Assembly: GCF_014192715.1 (NCBI RefSeq)
Contig: NZ_JACHYH010000005.1
Location: 1 to 64,000, forward strand
Reading direction: 5' to 3'
Source: Luteibacter sp. Sphag1AF
Lineage (GTDB): Bacteria; Pseudomonadota; Gammaproteobacteria; Xanthomonadales; Rhodanobacteraceae
DNA: 64,000 nucleotides
Both the position numbers and the translations under genes were made by a program. A model generated the notes under the pieces. That model searched no databases and had not been told where the DNA came from. It was given only the letters and a program-made list of their open reading frames with translations. Shown here one piece after another: positions 16,091 to 24,846 of this stretch. Numbering within the stretch: position 1 is the stretch's first letter; each line of letters opens with the position of its first letter.

Positions 16091-17923
16091 ATGAAGCGAC
16101 GCGATGTTTTGAAGGCTGCCTGCCTGGCACCGCTTGCCCTTGTGGCCAGCACGGGTTCATTGCAGACGCTGGCAGCGGCGGTGTCACGCAGCATGGCGGC
16201 GGTGCGGGGTGCATCGCGCGTGCGCCCCGGCCAGCCGGGCTGGCCGTCGGTGGCCCAATGGGACGAACTCAACGCGCAGACCGGAGGCAGTCTGCAAAAG
16301 CTCAGCTCGCCCTTTGTCTCGTGCGCAGGTACGGCCGACCCGGTTTGCGCCGAAGCGGTGGCCAACCTCAAGAATCCGTTCTACATCGGCGATCAGGCCG
16401 CCTTGACGCAGACCAGCGGCTGGGCGGATGCGTGGACTTCCGAGCCCAGCGCTTACGCAGTGGCCGCCCGCCATACACAGGATGTGGTGGCAGCCGTGAA
16501 TTTTGCGCGCGAACACCATCTGCGACTGGTGGTGAAAGGCGGCGGCCACAGCTATCAGGGCACCTCCGACGCCCCCGATTCGCTGCTGGTGTGGACCCGC
16601 CACATGAACACCATAACGATGCACGACGCCTTCGTGGCACAAGGCAGCATGTCGCCGCCTCAACCGGCCGTGAGTGTCGGTGCGGGCGCGATGTGGATCG
16701 ACGCCTATGACGCAGTAACCACGAAGGGCGGACGGTACGTGCAGGGCGGTGGTTGCACCACCGTTGGCGTGGCGGGCCTCGTGCAGAGCGGCGGGTTTGG
16801 CAGCTTTTCAAAGAACTTTGGCAGCGCCGCGTCCAACCTGATCGAAGCTGAGGTGGTCACGGCCGATGGCAAGGTCCATGTGGTCAATGCCGTGAAAGAG
16901 CCGGAGCTTTACTGGGCCATCAAGGGTGGCGGTGGCGGCAGCATCGGCGTGGTGACGCGGCTGACGCTGCGCACGCATGATCTTCCGGATGTGTTTGGCG
17001 TGGTATTCGGCACCATTTATGCGACCACGCCTGCGTCTTACCGCGCCCTGGTTGCGAAGGCGATGTCGTTCTATCGCGATGCCCTGTTCAATCCGCACTG
17101 GGGCGAGCAGATGTCCTTGCGCGAGGGCAACCGGCTGAATGTGTCGATGCTGTTCCAGGGCATCAGCCAGGCCGAGGCAGAAGCCACGTGGAAGCCCTTC
17201 ATTGACTGGGTGGAGGCGCGACCGGAATACGTGGTGTCCGAAGCGCTCAAGGCAACGGCCCTTCCTGCGAGGCATTTCTGGGATGCTGACTTCTTCCGCG
17301 AGCACGCGCCCGGATTCATCGTTGCCGACACGCGCCCGAACGCACCGCGAAATCATGTGCTTTGGGCGGGAGATCGCGGGCAGGTGGGCTGGTTCATCCA
17401 TGCGTACGAATCGGCGTGGTTGCCCGAAAGCCTGTTGCAGGGCAGTCAGGACGCACTGGTGGATGCGCTGGTGGCAGTATCGGTGAAGTGGGGTGTGGAA
17501 CTGCATTTCAACAAGGGACTGGCCGGCGGCACGCCGGAAATGCGCAAGGCATCGCGCGATACCGCCACCAACCCCGCCATGGCCGACGCGTTTGCCCTGG
17601 CCATCATCGGCGCCGGCGGCGATCCTGCGTATCCGGGTTTGCCGGGCGCAAAGACGGATCTGCCGCGTGCCCGGAGGGAGCGCAAGCGGGTGGGTGAGGC
17701 GATGGACGAGCTTCTGCGCGTGGCGCCGGGAGCCGGTGCCTATGTATCGGAGAGCAGCTATTTCCAGAAAGACTGGCAGCAGGCGTACTGGGGAAGCAAC
17801 TACGCGCGCCTGGCGGCCGCCAAACGGCGTTACGATCCGGACGGCCTGTTCTTCGTCCATCACGGCGTGGGCAGCGAAGTGTGGAGCGCGGACGGCTTCA
17901 CCCGCACGGGCGGCCTATTCTGA
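16091..17923 (+). CDS. Tat-exported FAD-binding oxidoreductase (BBE type)
   Basis: 610 residues. The N-terminus MKRRDVLKA plus a hydrophobic stretch to about residue 32 is a twin-arginine signal. The FAD_binding_4 domain carries KGGGHSYQG with H153 and GGGCTTVG with C222; in the berberine-bridge/GOOX/VAO group this His/Cys pair binds FAD bicovalently. A GGGGGSIGVVT segment follows, and the BBE domain sits at the C-terminus (YWGSNYARLAAAKRRYDP). Family members oxidise sugars, alcohols or alkaloids with O2; the substrate here is unknown. The enzyme should act in the periplasm. The gene stands alone, with a terminator-like hairpin after it. Confidence 0.92.
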   Translation: MKRRDVLKAACLAPLALVASTGSLQTLAAAVSRSMAAVRGASRVRPGQPGWPSVAQWDELNAQTGGSLQKLSSPFVSCAGTADPVCAEAVANLKNPFYIGDQAALTQTSGWADAWTSEPSAYAVAARHTQDVVAAVNFAREHHLRLVVKGGGHSYQGTSDAPDSLLVWTRHMNTITMHDAFVAQGSMSPPQPAVSVGAGAMWIDAYDAVTTKGGRYVQGGGCTTVGVAGLVQSGGFGSFSKNFGSAASNLIEAEVVTADGKVHVVNAVKEPELYWAIKGGGGGSIGVVTRLTLRTHDLPDVFGVVFGTIYATTPASYRALVAKAMSFYRDALFNPHWGEQMSLREGNRLNVSMLFQGISQAEAEATWKPFIDWVEARPEYVVSEALKATALPARHFWDADFFREHAPGFIVADTRPNAPRNHVLWAGDRGQVGWFIHAYESAWLPESLLQGSQDALVDALVAVSVKWGVELHFNKGLAGGTPEMRKASRDTATNPAMADAFALAIIGAGGDPAYPGLPGAKTDLPRARRERKRVGEAMDELLRVAPGAGAYVSESSYFQKDWQQAYWGSNYARLAAAKRRYDPDGLFFVHHGVGSEVWSADGFTRTGGLF

Positions 17924-17930
17924 ACAAAGG

Positions 17931-17952
17931 GGGGTGTCTTTCAGGGCACCCC
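17931..17952 (+). terminator. Hairpin after the oxidoreductase
   Basis: GGGGTG at 17931 pairs with CACCCC at 17947, seven bases after the stop codon. No T-run follows. Confidence 0.4.
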
Positions 17953-18018
17953 ACGCCTGTGTGTTGCGCTACCATCGCAGCCACCGATGGCTGTCCGACG
18001 TATGTGAAAGGGAATGCG

Positions 18019-18330
18019 ATGAAGCGGTTGGTCGTAACGCTGGCGTTGACGTTCATGCTGGCCGCCTGTCAGGGCATGGGTACCAAAGTCTCCCGACTCT
18101 CCGTGGGCATGCCCCGTGAGGAAGTGATGGACCGCCTGGGCCAGCCTGACGCCGTGCGTACCATCATCGGGTTTGAGGTTCTCAGTTACCTCAACCGGCA
18201 TCGCAGCCGTTTTTCCCTTTCCTCACGCGACTACACCGTGGTGCTGAAGGACGGCAAGGTCACCCAGTTTGGTCCCGGCCTCGTCCAGCGCGACAGCAAG
18301 ACCACCCTGGTGATCGAAGAGGACAAGTAG
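18019..18330 (+). CDS. Small lipoprotein, SmpA/OmlA-like fold
   Basis: 103 residues from ATG 18019; the frame extends upstream but only this start gives a lipoprotein signal (MKRLVVTLALTFMLAAC, lipobox LAAC). The mature part has VSRLSVGMPREEVMDRLGQP, the turn-helix signature of the SmpA/BamE-like fold (VxxGMTxxxVxxxLGxP), then beta strands. BamE-type domains often act in envelope assembly or as lipoprotein partners; the specific role is unknown. It follows the oxidoreductase by 95 bp and may be independent. Confidence 0.8.
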   Translation: MKRLVVTLALTFMLAACQGMGTKVSRLSVGMPREEVMDRLGQPDAVRTIIGFEVLSYLNRHRSRFSLSSRDYTVVLKDGKVTQFGPGLVQRDSKTTLVIEEDK

Positions 18331-18464
18331 CCAGTAGTTTTGGGGGCTGGCTTTGCGCACAACTGCGCTTCCGGCACGCAACGTGCCGGACGAACCTCGT
18401 GGCGTTACGGCGTCGCCCTGGTGGCGCTGTGCATTGCGATGGAGCGTCGTTTGCCTGATGGACG

Positions 18465-19217
18465 TTAAGCGGATGCTTCCGCGATGTCCGAGGCGCGGAA
18501 GGTCACCACCAGAACGTCACGGTGCGCAGGCTGCGTGTTATCCAGTGGCGTAACCGGGGTTACCCCATGAAACACGCGCGGATCGTCCACCAGTGCCGCA
18601 TCCAGTGGCCGGGTAAGCGTGAAGTCGCCCAGCAACTGGCCGTCGGGTGTGTGGATCGTGGTGGTGCCGCTGGCGATGTTGTGGCGGTCGATCAGCAGCA
18701 CCAGCACGTAATCCACGCCATCGCGGTGGCTGCCTTCGGGCGTGGGTTCGCCCGCACTGTCCGCGCTGGCCTCGATGCGGAACTGATGCACTTCGATATG
18801 CCAGCGGGGCACCTGCGGGGCCAGCGTGCCAAAGGCATGATGGCAGAAGCGCAGGATGGTGCCGAGGCTGGCCGTGGATGCCGTTTCCGGCGTCATGGGC
18901 TCGAACCAGCGCTGAAGGTCACCCTGCAGCCGGTTGTACGTCAGCGCCTGGAAGTGGGCCTGATGCGGTTCGGGAGTGACGTCCTGCCCCGCAAGCGCCG
19001 AATACGTGGCATGCCGGCGGCGGCGATAGCGGCCGTGCGCGGCCAGGTAGGTATCGGGTGCGAGGTCGTTCCAGCTGGCGGCAAAGGTTGCCCAGTCGGC
19101 AAGGCCGCCGTCGCGCTCAAGCATGCCACCCATCGCATCATGGGTGACAAAGGCGTAACCGTCGTTACGTACCAGGTCGATCAGCGCCGGCAGTTCCGGT
19201 GCGAAGAGCGTAGTCAT
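18465..19217 (-). CDS. 2OG-Fe(II) dioxygenase family protein
   Basis: 250 residues with ATG at 19217. The fold signature is the iron facial triad: SHRDGVDY gives His and Asp, and VFHGVTPV gives the distal His; a later R (HRDVLVVTFR) would bind 2-oxoglutarate. Layout and length fit the 2OG-Fe dioxygenase family that includes the Bacillus L-isoleucine 4-hydroxylase. An amino-acid-like substrate is likely but not shown. The longer frame to 19352 is not supported. The 18331-18464 gap upstream of its stop holds no recognised feature. Confidence 0.82.
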   Translation of the reverse strand: MTTLFAPELPALIDLVRNDGYAFVTHDAMGGMLERDGGLADWATFAASWNDLAPDTYLAAHGRYRRRRHATYSALAGQDVTPEPHQAHFQALTYNRLQGDLQRWFEPMTPETASTASLGTILRFCHHAFGTLAPQVPRWHIEVHQFRIEASADSAGEPTPEGSHRDGVDYVLVLLIDRHNIASGTTTIHTPDGQLLGDFTLTRPLDAALVDDPRVFHGVTPVTPLDNTQPAHRDVLVVTFRASDIAEASA

Positions 19218-19370
19218 CCGCAAATTATACGGCGTTTGACCAGCGCCTCGCCGCATCGGGACAACAGGTCGCACCTGCGGAAACGAGTGCGCTCGCGATG
19301 GCGTGGCTTGCCGGATGGCCGACAAGCCACGCGCCGCACAGGTCAAGGGCAAAGCAGCCCGGAGGGAGCC

Positions 19371-19709
19371 TTATTTTGCGTTCAGGCTGAGGCGAATGCC
19401 GCCGTCCTTCAGTACCTTGCCCTTGGCGTCCTGGAATTCGTAGTCGCAATAGGTTGCACCCTTGCTCACCTGGGCGGCACCCATCGACTTCGCCACGATG
19501 GTCTTGTCGTTCTGGCTCGAATACGGATCATTGCCTTCCCAGGTACCGGCGGAAGTGGTCACCGAGTAGTCACAGCCTTCCTGCGTGCTACAGGACTTTG
19601 GCGTGACAGTGCTGGCACTGGGGCACGTTGCCGCGTCGGCCGCGTACGCGCCGCTGATCGAAAAGCCGGCGAGAAGACAGCAGGCGATGGCAAGGGTCTG
19701 GTTGCGCAT
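19371..19709 (-). CDS. Small secreted Cys-containing protein
   Basis: 112 residues with ATG at 19709, preceded by CAGGAG. A clear Sec signal (MRNQTLAIACCLLAGFSISGAYA, cleavage after AYA near residue 23). The mature protein has four cysteines that could form two disulfides, and a predicted beta-rich domain (YSVTTSAGTWEG; CDYEFQDAKGKVL). It resembles small periplasmic DUF3757-like proteins only loosely, so I do not assign a family. A GTAGGCGCG motif lies 110 bp upstream. Confidence 0.72.
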   Translation of the reverse strand: MRNQTLAIACCLLAGFSISGAYAADAATCPSASTVTPKSCSTQEGCDYSVTTSAGTWEGNDPYSSQNDKTIVAKSMGAAQVSKGATYCDYEFQDAKGKVLKDGGIRLSLNAK

Positions 19710-19815
19710 GGTTTTGCTCCTGAGGATGGACGTGCCGTGTGGATCGGCAACGGCGCGCATTCGCGCCGTGCCATGCAGTGTTTGGTGGTGTGGGGTGCGC
19801 CGCAATACACCATCA

Positions 19816-19842
19816 GACGTAGGCGCGTCACATCCGTGCGCA
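19816..19842 (-). repeat. GTAGGCGCG intergenic motif
   Basis: On the plus strand GTAGGCGCG begins at 19819, followed by sequence that can fold with GTGCGC. Read towards the minus-strand gene starting at 19709 it is CGCGCCTACGTCTGA. One of a set of similar motifs in the window. Confidence 0.4.
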
Positions 19843-19856
19843 CAAACGGCAGAGCG

Positions 19857-20657
19857 TCAGTTCACAAACACGTCGGTAATGACGTGAGCGAGTGCCGTAT
19901 TCAGGTTGAAGGTTTCATCGTCAGTGACGTTTGCGTTCACTTTGACCAGCCCGGCTCCCGCAACCTGCACGCCGCCTCCGACGGCAAGGTGTATGCCGTG
20001 ATGTTCGACCGTCACGTTCACCGTACCGGGACCGGTTACCACGGTTTCATTGAGTACCAGCGTGCCACCGACCGGGACCTGCACCGTACCGACCAGCGGC
20101 ACGTCGACGCTGACGTTGACAGATGGCACGGGTATCGTGAAGTTGGGCGGTACAGGACTGGGCACGGCGATGGATTGGCCATTGACGGAGACATTGGCAC
20201 CCTGCACGTGGGTGTTGCACGTCAGCGCCGTATTGCCCTTCCGTGCCGTGCATTCCAGGAACGAATCGAGCCCCGTGACCTCAATGAATCCATCCAGGAG
20301 GTTGAAGTCCGAGGCCTGCGATTCGGCGGTCAGCACCGTATCTCCAGGTGCGACGGCGCGTTCCGCTGCGAGGTTGACCAAGCCATCGACAGTTACGTTG
20401 ATGTCATAAGGTGCGGCCACACGGACTTTTGCTATCGACTCGTCATCTTCACCGTAGTCGTTTACCTGTGCCTGTTTACCGCAGGGAAGGGGCTGTACAA
20501 GCGTCACCGGGCCAATGGTCAGGACGACGGTCGTGCTGACGCCGCAGGTCGTAACCTTTGCAGATAGCAGATCCGTATCCTGCGCGGCCACCGGCATCGC
20601 AGCGAAGAGGCCCACAACGAATGTGAGCAGGCCGATTTTCAGGGGCACGTGTGTCAT
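19857..20657 (-). CDS. Secreted beta-rich protein of unknown function
   Basis: 266 residues. Sec signal MTHVPLKIGLLTFVVGLFAAMPVAAQ. The mature chain is Val/Thr/Asn-rich with almost no charged stretches and many short beta-strand patterns (VNVSVDVPLVGTVQVPVGGTLVL; NVTVEHHGIHLAVGGGVQV). Four cysteines lie in the first half. It resembles bacterial exported proteins with repeated beta-sandwich folds, but no named family is recognised. It lies between cqsA and the small secreted protein on the same strand, each separated by about 100-150 bp holding a GTAGGCGCG motif. Confidence 0.75.
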   Translation of the reverse strand: MTHVPLKIGLLTFVVGLFAAMPVAAQDTDLLSAKVTTCGVSTTVVLTIGPVTLVQPLPCGKQAQVNDYGEDDESIAKVRVAAPYDINVTVDGLVNLAAERAVAPGDTVLTAESQASDFNLLDGFIEVTGLDSFLECTARKGNTALTCNTHVQGANVSVNGQSIAVPSPVPPNFTIPVPSVNVSVDVPLVGTVQVPVGGTLVLNETVVTGPGTVNVTVEHHGIHLAVGGGVQVAGAGLVKVNANVTDDETFNLNTALAHVITDVFVN

Positions 20658-20732
20658 TGGCGGACTCTCATGACGGGCGGATGCTCCAGCGCCAGTGTCA
20701 TGTCGCGCTGTGAGCGTCGCAATCCAACTTCA

Positions 20733-20756
20733 GATGTAGGCGCGTGCGGTAGCACG
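20733..20756 (-). repeat. GTAGGCGCG intergenic motif with hairpin
   Basis: GTAGGC at 20736 is followed by GCGTGC-GGTA-GCACGC, a perfect 6-bp stem with a 4-base loop. A GTAG head before a hairpin is the layout of REP elements. It lies 79 bp upstream of the secreted-protein start at 20657. Confidence 0.45.
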
Positions 20757-20760
20757 CTGC

Positions 20761-22041
20761 TCAGGCCGCATTCCCGTGTAGTGATCCATGTGGCGTCGGC
20801 AGGAACCGGCTGCCACTCCATGTCTCGGGCGCGAATTCGTCCCGTCGGGATTTGCACACGCGAAGAAACTGCTCGATCTGCGCATCGGTCAGGCCGGCGT
20901 GAATGCCAAACCGGATCAGGGAGCGCGTCCGTCCCGTTGCGGGCGGGCAGAAGATGGAACCGAAGATACCGTCGTTTTCCAGAACGTCGCGCAAGCGCAT
21001 CACGGCAGGCTCGGTGCCGATTTCAAATGAAATGATTTGCTCCGATCCAATGCCGACCGGGTAGCCAAGCGCACTCAATGCGTCTCGCAGATAGCGGGTA
21101 ATCGACCATAACCGCGTGCGACGCGCATCGCCACTGATGACCAGTTGATGTGCCGCTTCAATGGCCGCCACGTCAGTGGGCAGAAGGGTCGAGCTGAAGA
21201 TGGCGGGACTGGACGTGGAGCGAATGTACAGATTCATCGACTTCGGGCACGCAATGAAGCCTGCGCGACACGCATATGCCTTGGAAAGGCTGGCGGTCAC
21301 GAAATGCACCTTGTTTTGCAGGCCAAGGCTGGCAACCAGGCCTTCGCCATGCACACCATGCGTGCCCAGCGAATGCGATTCATCAACGATGAGCAGACAG
21401 CCGCCTTCTTCGGCCGCAAGGGCGCATTGTTGCAGATCGCACAGCGAACCATTACTGGAATACACCGAGTCGACCACGACCACACCCACGCCGTGCAGGG
21501 CAATGAGTTCACGCAGCGCGTCCGTATCGTTGTGCGCGAAATGAAAGCAGGGGGCTCCCACATTGCGCACGCCGTCCCACAGCGATTTGTGGGCAAGTAT
21601 GTCGATGTAGACCGGTGTATCTGACTCGACGACGGACTCCAGCAATCCGACATTTGCCAGGTAGCCCGACTGCGCAAGTACGCCTTCGTCGTAGCCGAGA
21701 AACCGGGCCAGGACATCTTCCATCACATGCATGGGGCTGCCCGGCAGCAGCAACGCCGCGGACATCAGGGGAACGTCGTGTCCGGGCTGGCAGGCGGCTG
21801 TGATAGCCCTGGCCATATCAGGGTGGTTGGCAATGGACAGGTAGTCGTTGCTCTGAAGCACAACGTCCGTGGCTTCTGGTGTTCTGCCGTGGAAGATTAA
21901 TTTTCCGCCCCATGTGGCCTCATAGCGCTCCTGGTAGAAGCGCGTGACGCGCTGTGTCACGAAGTCGGGCATCGGCGCATGCGCCCTATCTGCGCCGGGA
22001 AAATGGGATGAGGGCGTCGTGGCGCCTGGGTTGCGGTCCAT
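20761..22041 (-). CDS. cqsA: CqsA-type alpha-hydroxyketone autoinducer synthase
   Basis: 426 residues, a PLP-dependent enzyme of the alpha-oxoamine synthase group. ATG 22041 has GGGAGG nine bases upstream. Segments match Vibrio CqsA closely from memory: ILQSNDYL-type (VVLQSNDYLSIANHP), SQSG (LAQSGYLANVGLLE), VYID-AHKSLW, VDSVYSSNG, VDESHSLGTHG, the Schiff-base lysine in TASLSKAYACRAG, AIFSSTLLP and the C-terminal DGIFGSIFCPPAT. Vibrio CqsA condenses an acyl-CoA with SAM or aminobutyrate to make the CAI-1 precursor; Legionella LqsA makes LAI-1. The DESHS and FSSTLLP wording favours CqsA over 2-amino-3-ketobutyrate ligase or BioF. No CqsS/LqsS sensor gene is adjacent. Confidence 0.9.
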   Translation of the reverse strand: MDRNPGATTPSSHFPGADRAHAPMPDFVTQRVTRFYQERYEATWGGKLIFHGRTPEATDVVLQSNDYLSIANHPDMARAITAACQPGHDVPLMSAALLLPGSPMHVMEDVLARFLGYDEGVLAQSGYLANVGLLESVVESDTPVYIDILAHKSLWDGVRNVGAPCFHFAHNDTDALRELIALHGVGVVVVDSVYSSNGSLCDLQQCALAAEEGGCLLIVDESHSLGTHGVHGEGLVASLGLQNKVHFVTASLSKAYACRAGFIACPKSMNLYIRSTSSPAIFSSTLLPTDVAAIEAAHQLVISGDARRTRLWSITRYLRDALSALGYPVGIGSEQIISFEIGTEPAVMRLRDVLENDGIFGSIFCPPATGRTRSLIRFGIHAGLTDAQIEQFLRVCKSRRDEFAPETWSGSRFLPTPHGSLHGNAA

Positions 22042-22149
22042 GGGGTGTCCTCCCGCGTTGAGGCGACCCGATGTGCTATCACCAGGGTCGCGCGGCCTGG
22101 ATGGTCATCTCCACTCTGGATCGTTTACCCGCAGCGCCACAATAGACTT

Positions 22150-22176
22150 TCAGGTGTAGGCGTGTGATGCCGCCAG
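22150..22176 (-). repeat. GTAGGCGTG intergenic motif
   Basis: GTAGGCGTG at 22156, read towards cqsA as CACGCCTACACCTGA, lies 115 bp upstream of the cqsA start. No strong hairpin follows this copy. Confidence 0.35.
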
Positions 22177-22198
22177 GGAGCGACGGCCTGACGCAGCC

Positions 22199-23944
22199 TC
22201 AGGGAAGTTTTACCGTCGATGGCTTGTTCAATGCGCGCAGCAGCGGATCATCGCGGTCGTAGATGTCTGGCTTGAATGCGATGCGGCCATCGTCACCGAT
22301 GTCTACAGTCCAGTAAGCCAGAAGCACGGGCACGGCGGTAGGCAAGGTCACGTTTTGTGTTTTTGCCGAGGCGATGCGGTCGTCGATGGCCTGGCGGTTC
22401 CACTTCGTGTCGTCGTTGAAAAGCAGCTGCACCAGATCCAGCGGATTCTCCACGCGGATGCAGCCGGAACTGGTGTCACGCTTTTGCAGGTTGAACATCT
22501 CCTGATGCGGCGTGTCGTGCAGATATACGGAGAACGAATTGGGGAAGCGGATCACCACGCGGCCCAGCGAATTGCCCGGGCCCGCATCCTGGCGTAGCGT
22601 GATGCCGCGCGGATTGTTCCAGTCCACGCTGGACGCGGGGATCACCTGGCCGCTGCTGTTGAGCACGCGGATGCGGTTGTTGGCCAGATACGCCGGGTTT
22701 TTCCGCACCTTGGGAAGGATGTCGTTCTTCAGGATGGTAGGCGGCACCGTCCAGGTCGGGTTGAACGTGATGTACGTGATCTGCGAGCGGAAGATGGGCG
22801 TGCTGCGATACGGCTTGCCCACCTGCACACGGGAACGCCATGCGAGCTTTCCGTCGCGGTAGAAGCTGATCTTGTAACCGGCAATGTCGACCACGACGAA
22901 CGTGCCCTGCAATTCGTGCAGCAACCAGCGGGCCCGTTCGAGGTTCACGCGAATCTGACCGATGCGTTGCTCGATGGGGATGTTAAGCGCCGCAATGGTG
23001 CCGCTGCCCACGGTGCCGTCGGCATCCAGATACTGGTCGGCCTGGAAGCGCTTGACTGCATCGGTCACCGGATTGTCGAAGCGGTTGCCCGTGGCGAGCG
23101 TCGGATCGAGATAGCCACCGGCCACCAGTCGTGCGCGCAAGGCTTCGACGCGCGGATCGGTCATGCCGGCTTTCAGCGTCGGGCCATCGGGAAGCGCTTT
23201 CCATCCACCCTGTGCCGCGAGATCTCGCATGCGCTTGAGGCCGTCGCGCAGACTGCTGTACAGCGGATTCTGCGGGCGCGCCATCGCATAGGCCTGCTCC
23301 ACGTTACGCTCGTCCAGCGCGGTCTGAATGGCTGCCATGCTGCCTTCGGGATCAATCACGACCGGATCGTAGTTCCAGTTCGGATCCAGGCTGGTGGGAT
23401 CCACCTTGCCGCGTGCAAGGTGCACCAGCGAGGTGATGTACGCACTGGTGGCCTGCACGTCGAAGGCCGCCTTTATCTCCGCTGAGGCGCCGGGTGCGAA
23501 CGCTGCATCGCGTGCGTGTGTCAGGTCGGTAAGGCCATAGTCTTCCGGGTTCAGTCCATCGGCATCCAGCGCTGCCAGCGATTTGAGCAGCGCATCGGTG
23601 TTGGCCTGATCGGTCCACGCGGCGGCGTCGTGGCGCACGGCGTAGAAGTCACTTACCGCCTTGGCCAGCGTGACGTCGGAGCGGGGCAATGGGCCGCCCT
23701 GAAGCGGCGTCATCTGTTGCATGCGCGCATAGATGGCCTGCGCGAGTGGATCGTCGGCAGGGGGCGGTGTAGCGGGCGGCGCTGCGGTGGCAGACGTGGT
23801 GGGGTCGGTGGCCACGATGGGTGGCGGGGACACACTGGAGGCGGCGCTTGCAGGAGAGATCTGCGCGCTCGCGGTGAAACTGGCGGCAAGCATCAGGCCG
23901 CAAAAGATTATCCGGTTCAAACTGTTCTTTTCCATAGATTGCAT
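22199..23944 (-). CDS. L,D-transpeptidase, YcbB/LdtD type
   Basis: 581 residues from ATG 23944 (AAGGA lies close upstream; a second ATG at 23935 is possible). A Sec signal ends near ASAQ, then a Pro/Ala-rich linker (30-70), the LdtD scaffold region (about 70-255), a peptidoglycan-binding domain (about 265-325, DAVKRFQADQYLDADGTVG) and the YkuD catalytic domain. The active site reads HDTPHQ, then SSGCIRVENP with Cys495 as nucleophile. The enzyme makes 3-3 cross-links in peptidoglycan in the periplasm. Length fits the family (about 560-615). It is divergent from a second transpeptidase-like gene; the AT-rich gap 23945-24076 should hold both promoters. Confidence 0.93.
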   Translation of the reverse strand: MQSMEKNSLNRIIFCGLMLAASFTASAQISPASAASSVSPPPIVATDPTTSATAAPPATPPPADDPLAQAIYARMQQMTPLQGGPLPRSDVTLAKAVSDFYAVRHDAAAWTDQANTDALLKSLAALDADGLNPEDYGLTDLTHARDAAFAPGASAEIKAAFDVQATSAYITSLVHLARGKVDPTSLDPNWNYDPVVIDPEGSMAAIQTALDERNVEQAYAMARPQNPLYSSLRDGLKRMRDLAAQGGWKALPDGPTLKAGMTDPRVEALRARLVAGGYLDPTLATGNRFDNPVTDAVKRFQADQYLDADGTVGSGTIAALNIPIEQRIGQIRVNLERARWLLHELQGTFVVVDIAGYKISFYRDGKLAWRSRVQVGKPYRSTPIFRSQITYITFNPTWTVPPTILKNDILPKVRKNPAYLANNRIRVLNSSGQVIPASSVDWNNPRGITLRQDAGPGNSLGRVVIRFPNSFSVYLHDTPHQEMFNLQKRDTSSGCIRVENPLDLVQLLFNDDTKWNRQAIDDRIASAKTQNVTLPTAVPVLLAYWTVDIGDDGRIAFKPDIYDRDDPLLRALNKPSTVKLP

Positions 23945-24076
23945 CAATCCTTTTTCCGGATTAATAACATTAGTCTTAACTTTTCACATATATGAATGGC
24001 TGAAGTGTGACGGCAATGTGGTTAATAAATGATCACCGCGTTAGGATGCCCGCTGCACTAATTGTCGGTCGGTTGC

Positions 24077-24805
24077 ATGATCAGATCCCAACGCTTGCTC
24101 AGCCTCATGGCACCCCTCGCTGCGGGTGCCGGCTTCTTCCTCTCCGGCAATGCCTTCGCGGCCGACTCCCTCGGCGACGCCCTGGCACGACTGGCTCCTT
24201 CCGCAGACCCCAAGGTGATTGGACTTGCCGTCCGCGCTTCGGAGTGCGCGCAGGGGCAGGGTATGGCGCCTTCAGACAAGCTTGCCGTCATCGACTACTC
24301 AAAGCCATCGTCCGAGCCGCGCCTGTGGGTATTCGATACGGTGCATCGCAAGCTGCTTTTTCAGGAACTGGTGGCACACGGGCGCAATAGCGGCGATGCG
24401 ATGTCCACGCGCTTCTCCAACGCGCCGGAAAGCCTCGCATCCAGCATCGGCCTGTTCCGCACGTCCGATACCTACCAGGGCAAGAACGGCTACTCGTTGC
24501 GCATGAATGGCCTTGAGCCCGGCGTCAACGATCACGCGCTGGATCGCGCCATCGTGTTCCACGGCGCGTCGTACGTGAGTCAGGCCATGGCCCAGGCGGC
24601 CGGGCGCATCGGTCGCAGCTGGGGGTGTCCTGCCGTGCGGGTGGCGGTGGCGCACAAGCTCATCGACGCGCTGAAGGGCGGTCAGATGGTCTTCTCCTAT
24701 TACCCGGACAAGCGCTGGCTCTCCTCGTCGTCGTTTCTCAACAAATGCTCCAACAGCCAGCTGGCAAAAGTGGAAGCGTCGCGCACGCAGCATCCGGGCA
24801 TCTGA
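24077..24805 (+). CDS. Murein L,D-transpeptidase catalytic domain protein (YkuD_2)
   Basis: 242 residues from ATG 24077; a TTG at 24062 extends the frame by five residues but is less likely. Signal peptide MIRSQRLLSLM...GNAFA. The catalytic segment runs LWVFDTVHRKLLF, FHGASY and GRSWGCPAV, where His and Cys match the YkuD_2 family (distinct from classic SHGC-type YkuD). It is predicted periplasmic. It is divergent from the LdtD gene, an arrangement that suggests joint action on the cell wall, though expression could differ. Confidence 0.87.
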   Translation: MIRSQRLLSLMAPLAAGAGFFLSGNAFAADSLGDALARLAPSADPKVIGLAVRASECAQGQGMAPSDKLAVIDYSKPSSEPRLWVFDTVHRKLLFQELVAHGRNSGDAMSTRFSNAPESLASSIGLFRTSDTYQGKNGYSLRMNGLEPGVNDHALDRAIVFHGASYVSQAMAQAAGRIGRSWGCPAVRVAVAHKLIDALKGGQMVFSYYPDKRWLSSSSFLNKCSNSQLAKVEASRTQHPGI

Positions 24806-24846
24806 TCTCGCGTTAGAATCGGCGCTCCCTTACCGTGGATTCGAGC

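Noticed and set aside
18522-20567. Plus-strand ORF of 681 codons across the dioxygenase and secreted-protein genes
   Set aside because: It spans three genes with good ribosome sites and signal peptides on the minus strand, and its product is low-complexity Arg/Gly-rich.
21145-21624. Plus-strand ORFs inside cqsA
   Set aside because: They lie wholly antisense to a gene with strong motif conservation.
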